A stretch of DNA of 64,000 nt, taken from the NCBI GenBank assembly GCA_043228905.1, contig JBHGNT010000001.1, positions 23,498,001 through 23,562,000 on the forward strand, written 5' to 3'. The notes under the pieces were generated by a model that was given only the letters and a program-made list of their open reading frames with translations, searched no databases and was not told where the DNA came from. Shown here piece by piece: positions 33,106 through 64,000 of this stretch. This stretch comes from Azolla caroliniana. Taxonomy: Eukaryota > Polypodiophyta. Position numbers and translations under genes: made by a program. How positions within the stretch are numbered: position 1 is the first letter of the stretch; each line of letters opens with the position of its first letter.

Positions 33106-33560
33106 TGTTACGGGCATGACCATTTAATATCCCGTGGTGAGAATTTACCGTAGTATTCTATACACGTGGATAAGTGTGAGGCTTAAACGAGAGTGTAAAG
33201 AAGGGCTGGATTACTTTTAATCCTCGAGATTGAGACAACCCATTAGGTCAAGTGTGAACTTGCCTGGGGGCCTTGGGTATCGTTATAAATAAGAGGCCTA
33301 GCTACCCTCATTTGATCATCTTTTGACTACATCGAGACTCTGCTCTTGTGGTGGGTCAACTCTTGTAGCGAGCACGCCAGCACTAGGTACGACTCGACGC
33401 CACGGCGGTGGTATGGGACGCCGATCGAGGCTCGAGTCCGTCTCAATCCCTTCGCTCGGGGGTGGTCGGGTGGATCGGCACCCTTCTTTCTCTTTCTCCT
33501 TTCTATCTATCATTACTTTATCCTTATCTTAAGCTTACTTTAGTACCTAGATCTCTAATA
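33106..33560 (+). repeat. 3' LTR of G2
   Basis: 455 bp, same ends as the 5' LTR with only scattered substitutions. Confidence 0.92.
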
Positions 33561-34244
33561 ACGGCGTACAATCCGGAGGCAAACGGGAAGGTGGAGCACG
33601 GACACGGCCCAATCGTAAAGGCGTTGGTACGGGCTTGCGAAGGCCAGGTCGGGAATTGGCCACGGCTCCTACCCTACGCACTATGGGTTGACCAGACGAC
33701 GCATAGTTCAGTGACCGGGTACATGCCGGCAGAGCTGATGTACGGGCAGAAACCGGTCATGCCGGTGGAACAGAAGATTTCCCCGTGGGCGGTGATAGAT
33801 TGGAGGAACGAGATGAGCCGGGAAGAACTGTTGGTGGCGCGGATTCGACAGCTTTAGCAAAGACCGGAGGACGTGGAGCGGGCAAAGACAAATCTGCAAA
33901 CGGCGAGGGAGAGGAACAAAGGCCGGTTTGACCGGACACACCGGCTGCAGCCAAAGAAGATCGAGGAAGGCGACTGGGTGTTGGTGTACAACAGCAGCCT
34001 CGACAACCAACACAAGGCAACGTGCAAATTCATGAGGAGGTGGTTCGAGCCCTACGTCGTAATGAGGGTGAATGACAACGGGACGTATCATCTTGCGGAG
34101 CTCGACAGGACACGATTAATAGTGCTGGTAGCCGGGAAGCAGATCAAGGCGTTCAAGAAGCGGCATGAGGACGAGCCAGACCCGGGAAGCGTGACCGACG
34201 ACGACCAGTTCGGAGCAGATGAGGATTCGGGAAGTGACGGATGA
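33561..34244 (+). pseudogene. Z1 integrase C-terminal half (Ty3/Gypsy)
   Basis: Begins exactly at the G2 LTR end within AYNPEANGKVEHGHGP (catalytic Glu region) and runs through ALWVDQTTHSSVTGYMP. One TAG is near 33856, and the C-terminal domain follows (FMRRWFEPYVVMRV, RTRLIVLVAGKQIKAFKKR). It ends in an acidic tail with a TGA at 34242. The rest of Z1 upstream is absent. The same family is represented in helicase intron 9. Confidence 0.8.
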
Positions 34245-34269
34245 TTACGGGCCGGTCTTCTCCGGCGAT

Positions 34270-35068
34270 TGTTAGTGTCTAGCGCATACCAGTGGATGCG
34301 CAGTTTGGTGGGGGTGGATGTTGTGAAGAAAACTGACCCTAAGAGGAATCAAGGAATTAAAGGGGTGAACCTGCCCTTGCACGAGTGTGCGCGAATTGAT
34401 ACATTGTACATAACTAGGAATAGGACGGCTGATGTAAATATACTAGGTATGACATATTTATTAGCTAGGAAATCGATGCGTATCTCTGTCCGAAGGGACA
34501 GAGAATAAAGTTGACATGTTTTGATGTAACGGCCTCCTCGGCGACCTATAAAAGGGAGGGGAGAAGAAGAAGAAGGTTATCACGTTTTGGCGAGGACGAG
34601 GTGCTGTCAGACTGGGTTTCGAGCTCTCTCCTCCTCTAACGTTGCTCTCCACTCTGTTTGAGGGTAGTTTGCCTCTGCTGCATGTAAGCCCGCATGCTTC
34701 CAACAGAGGCTCCATCGTGCGTTCTCTGTGTCGCGTGTGTGTGCATGGGTTCTCTGTGTTGGGTCTCTTGCCGGTTGTAATCTTGCATACATTGTAACCT
34801 TGCTAGTTATTGAATTCAAACTTCTATTTTCTCTCTCTTGTGTTCTCTTGAGTTTCCTCTTCCTTGTCTGGTGAGCGTGTATCAGGTTCAGAGACTATAT
34901 GCGTTCAGGTCTTATTCGGCTAGTAACACTATCGGCAACGAGCAGGCCTAGTCGGCGATACGCTCGTGTATCTCTCTCTCTCTCTCTCTTTTGATCTCTT
35001 AAACCCCTCGGTCCAAGACACCCGCGATCCCCCCTTAGTTTCTCCCGCATGAGCGGAATTACACGACA
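34270..35068 (+). repeat. Probable 3' LTR of Z1
   Basis: Starts TGTTAGTG 26 bp after the Z1 stop and ends ACACGACA; contains CCTATAAAAGGG (near 34540) and (CT)n near 34974. Without a second copy the limits are estimates. Confidence 0.5.
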
Positions 35069-35330
35069 CCGCGCATCCAACAATATTAATGCAAGAGATA
35101 TGGAGTTCTAAAAAGCCAACATGATGACCTCAAGGGCAACTCCGATGGAGTTCAAAGACAACGACTAACCTTCATCCAACAATGGTCGACCACCCCCTTT
35201 ATTGAGTCGGTGGGCATCCACATAAGGTGGACCTATCGCATCCCTCCAAGGATTTGTATATATTAATCTCATATGTAAAATTCTATACCTAATGGAAGGA
35301 GTTTTTTCTGGGGGAAAAAAAAAAAGAGCT
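35069..35330 (+). mobile_element. LINE 3' fragment
   Basis: Similar over its length to 12478-12748 (CGCATCCAACAAT..., AATGGAAGGAGTTTTTT) and ends in an A-rich tail. It is a 5'-truncated copy of the same LINE family and abuts the Z1 LTR end. Confidence 0.75.
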
Positions 35331-35349
35331 TTTATGATGTTCTAAACCG

Positions 35350-36350
35350 TAAGGATAAGTATTAAGTGGATAAAAGCCATGCATGATGAAATGAACTCTG
35401 AGGGAAAGTAATATATTTGATTTAGTGGAACTTCCAAAGGGAAGAAAAACTTAAAAAATATACGGGTAACCTTGTAAAACATAAGCCTCATTTGTTTGTG
35501 AAGGGTTTCTGCCAATATAAAGGTATTCATTTTGATGGAATTTTTCACCAGTAGTGAAAATGATTTCTATTCAAGTAGTTTTTGGTTTGGCAACTAGTTT
35601 AAATCTTGAGATTGAGCAACTTGATGTGAAGACTACATTCTTGCATGAAGATTTGGTAGAAGAGATCAACATGGAACAATTTTATTATTGTGAAGAGAAA
35701 GGAAAAGAGCATCTAGTATATAATATGAAAAATAGTCTTTACCGCCTAAAAGAAGCACCAATGATACAAAAAGTTTGCTTCCTTCATGATGAGTCTAAAG
35801 TTAAACTACTCCAAGACTAATGGAGTTCATAGTGTGTATGTTAAGGCAATTTTTTAAGTTAACTTTATTATTCTCTTAATGTGTGTTGATGATATTCTAA
35901 TTGTTGGACAATATATTGACATGATCCACAAGTAAAAAGTGGACCTATCTACATCCTTTGAGATGATAGATTTTGGGCATGCTAAATATATTTTAGGCAT
36001 AGTACGTAATATACTCGAATGCATTGGCAAACATTCTTTTTCATACGAATCCAAACGAATGCATATGTTATCAAAACATTCTTATGTTTTTTTTACACTT
36101 TTTACCTTGACTTTCTTACCTTATAATAAATAATGAATACAAAAATATGGTACTTACCTACTCAAATGATTGAAACATTCTCGAATGCGAATGCATTTAT
36201 GGTACGTATGGTTCACACTATGATTTTAAGCATGAAAATTACTCACAATATAGAATGTGGAAAGTTGTGGTTTTCTCTAGAAAAGTACATAAAACGAGTA
36301 CTAGAGAGTTTAATATGCAACAAGCAAAACTAATAAGTACCCCTCTTGCT
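35350..36350 (+). pseudogene. Copia reverse transcriptase relic, cut by a short repeat
   Basis: Encodes KAMHDEMN-like and VELPKGRK-like remnants, LNLEIEQLDVKTTFLHEDL, NSLYRLKEAP and the active site C-V-D-D at 35882-35893 (Tyr changed to Cys). After FGHAKYILGI (near 36000) the reading is interrupted by a ~215-bp insert. It resumes with LWFSLEKYIKRVLE near 36262. No LTRs are visible. Confidence 0.75.
36008..36222. mobile_element. MITE-like short repeat, copy 1
   Basis: Inserted in the Copia relic. A second copy lies at 36788-37020. Both begin ATACTC(A/G)AATGCATT and end GGTACGT(A/T)TGGTTCA...CACTATG; the ends are imperfect inverted repeats (CATAGT...ACTATG). No coding capacity. Confidence 0.5.
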
Positions 36351-36787
36351 AGTCATTTCAAATTGTATAGAAACAATTGCCCCTCTTGCTACATATATAC
36401 AACTACTTTTCCAAAGTGAGAAAGGGGGGGGGGGGGGGGGGGAACCAGAAGAGAATAGAATAGAATTTTGGAGAGCTCATACTCTTCTTGGTCCCTTCTC
36501 CATTAGTGCTTCCAAGTACATCAACTAAACGTCCACATTTTTGGATATCCCACCTTTAGAGTCATAGTACATAATATTGTGGTGTCCCTTTCATGCAAGA
36601 GCATGCATTTGAACACACCACTCTTTTAGCCACTCCCGTTTAGCACATCACCCATTTTAGCCCACCCTTTTAGCACACCATTTTGGGACACGTGTAGCTA
36701 GGCCGTCCCAAAATGGGTTCTTTGTATCTTCTATATATTGAATGATAAGTATGAAGCTAGCTAGACTAGTTTTGACCTCTTATGTGC
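36351..36787. other. Spacer with a poly-G run
   Basis: Holds a run of about 19 G near 36424-36442; otherwise nothing recognised. Confidence 0.5.
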
Positions 36788-37020
36788 ATTTCACAATATA
36801 CTCAAATGCATTAGCAAACATTCTTTTTCATACGAATGCAAACAAATGAGTATGTTATCAAAACATTCTTATCACCTTAACTTTCTTACCCTAAATTATG
36901 TTTTACATTATAATAAATAATGAATACAAAAGTATAGTATTTACTATTTAATACTTCGAGGGTGTTTACTATTTTCAAATGCAAATGCACATATGGTACG
37001 TTTGGTTCAAACTTCACACT
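36788..37020. mobile_element. MITE-like short repeat, copy 2
   Basis: Homologous to 36008-36222 with an extra ~20 bp in the middle. Confidence 0.5.
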
Positions 37021-37361
37021 ATGTTTAGAGTACTAAGGAAATTTTACTTTCATTAGTGCTCTAATATATTTAGAGTAAACCTTCGACATACAAATTGTAT
37101 ACATTGAAGGTGCATTGTTACTGTACTTGGTCACATAATTTTTCATCCAAAGGGTTTTACACGTTAAAAACTTGGTGGTGTATCCTGCATAATTTTGTTA
37201 TTCTTGTCTCATAACTAAGTGTTAATGTGCCTATGTGTGTGTGATGAACATGCAAATCTGTGTATATGTGCACACGCATGTGTTTGTCAGGCATGTGTGA
37301 GAGAAGCAATCAGTATCGGCTGCTTGCAAAACTCAACTAGAAAGAATTGTACACATTCATG

Positions 37362-37930
37362 CAAGAAACCCTAAACCGCCACAACAAACCTTAAAACACA
37401 AAAATGAAACTGAGAAACAAAGTAAGGTAAATGTAAAAACCCTAAAACGCCACAACAAACCTGAAAACACAAAGCAACTGAGAAAAAAAGAAAAAGTGTG
37501 CATGTACATGAGTGGGTGTGACGAGCAACTAATATTGGCTGATTTAGAAGCTTACTAGGGGCTGCAAGCTCATGTAGAAAGATATCATTTACAGATGTTA
37601 TAATGACTTGAAGAGACTTCAGATCAAAAGTTCATAGAATCTCAACATTTCATTCATGGGGATGTGCAAAGTGAGGAGATAGCTGCTTGCAAAGCTCATG
37701 TAGAAAGAAATGAAATCATATTTACAACAATGGCTTGAAGATTCTGGATCAGAAGCTGATAGAATCTGAACAGTATACATTGTCCTGATTACAGGAGCAA
37801 TTGACACTGACAGTGCTGGCAGAGATCATGGGGAAGATATCATACAGGGAGATGAGTCATACTTGGAACTGCGTGGCTTGATAACATTTCGGACCAGAAG
37901 TCAATGGAATTTGAACATGACATGATACTC
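37362..37930. repeat. Tandem repeats downstream of the helicase gene
   Basis: Two ~70-bp units with CCCTAAA(C/A)CGCCACAACAAACCT (37367-37500) are followed by about three diverged ~120-bp units containing GCTTGAAGA...GATCAGAAG...TAGAATCT (37560-37930). They lie beyond the 3' end of the helicase coding sequence and may overlap its 3' UTR. Confidence 0.5.
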
Positions 37931-38062
37931 ATGGCAAGAGCAATTACAGCATTTTACCAAGTACAAGATAAAAGGCTGTATGCCAAAAGGTGATAGCTTT
38001 ATCTAGGCACCAAGACCTCGAAAATATGGACCCATTGAATTATAGGCATTTTTAAGCTGATG

Positions 38063-63811
<25,749 letters not shown>

Positions 63812-63866
63812 AGCCAAAGAAACAGAACAAACGCAGCTTGAACAATTGGCTCGAAGAAGAATTCAG

Positions 63867-63867
<1 letters not shown>

Positions 63868-63897
<30 letters not shown>

Positions 63898-63903
63898 CTT
63901 TCG
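63868..63903. repeat. (TTC)n microsatellite in the helicase 5' UTR
   Basis: About 11 CTT/TTC units 60-90 bp upstream of the helicase start codon; read as GAA repeats in the transcript. Confidence 0.8.
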
Positions 63904-64000
63904 GACTGTTCTTCTTTTTTTAGTTAAAAAAAAACCTTCCAAACAATAACCTTTATTAAAAATACTCTTTTAAGTGTGTAAACTCTAAACTCTAGGTTTG

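Larger units (their letters stand above)
26738..33560 (+). mobile_element. G2: Ty3/Gypsy chromovirus-like element, LTRs equal in length, coding region dead
   Basis: LTRs at 26738-27192 and 33106-33560 are both 455 bp and almost identical, so the element is fairly young or gene-converted. The primer site TTTGGTATCAAAGC (initiator-Met-like) follows the 5' LTR and AAAGAGGGGGAG precedes the 3' LTR. The order is gag, protease, reverse transcriptase, RNase H, integrase, decayed chromodomain. Flanks (…CTCCA and ACGGC…) show no target duplication. The right flank is inside the integrase gene of another Gypsy family (Z1), while the left flank is not. Confidence 0.93.

Overview
The window is plant nuclear DNA. 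It has intron-containing genes, a PLS-class pentatricopeptide repeat (PPR) gene, and dense nested LTR retrotransposons, LINEs and decayed fragments. The PPR repeat style ("SLKACG", "MYAKCGSL" every ~100 residues) and the LINE and Gypsy types make a fern-like genome my best guess. That is an inference; no sequence here proves it.

Layout. Positions 1-10,242: the 5' end of a minus-strand LTR element (W1) runs off the left edge. It is followed by a decayed minus-strand Ty3/Gypsy element (G1). A complete 3.6-kb gag-only LTR element (TR-GAG type, 3588-7229) is inserted in the G1 reverse transcriptase, with a 4-bp target duplication. Positions 10,581-14,169: a 5'-truncated LINE and a decayed Penelope-like reverse transcriptase relic. 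Positions 14,807-21,218: three insertions nested in one another. An old solo LTR (X0) holds a full-length Copia element (X1, TSD GACAC), which holds a solo LTR of the W family (W2, TSD ACGT). Positions 21,658-24,111: an intronless PPR gene. Positions 26,738-33,560: a full-length chromovirus-like Gypsy (G2) with premature stops and an integrase-core deletion. It abuts the 3' end of another Gypsy (Z1), then a LINE tail and a Copia relic cut by a short MITE-like repeat.

Positions 38,063-63,811 (minus strand): one conserved gene, the DEAH-box RNA helicase DHX35/DEAH9. I could assemble it as 23 exons that keep phase throughout and encode 691 residues with all helicase motifs. The gene covers 25.7 kb because its introns are loaded with transposons. 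Intron 2 alone is 13.4 kb and contains Copia X2 (TSD AAACC), which carries a second Copia (B) and a LINE inside its own LTR. Introns 4 and 9 hold older Gypsy and LINE relics.

How it fits together. Only the helicase and the PPR gene look like host genes in use; nearly everything else is mobile DNA at different stages of decay. The most unusual material is the W/TR-GAG lineage. The two families share TGTCG...CGACA ends, 4-bp target duplications, a shared primer-site/leader sequence and a gag starting M-E-[E/N]-Q. Both carry tRNA-like (Pol III A/B-box) modules inside their LTRs, mostly antisense to the element. The TR-GAG LTRs also carry a repeated hairpin motif, and the G2 leader holds a ~56-bp array of a different hairpin.
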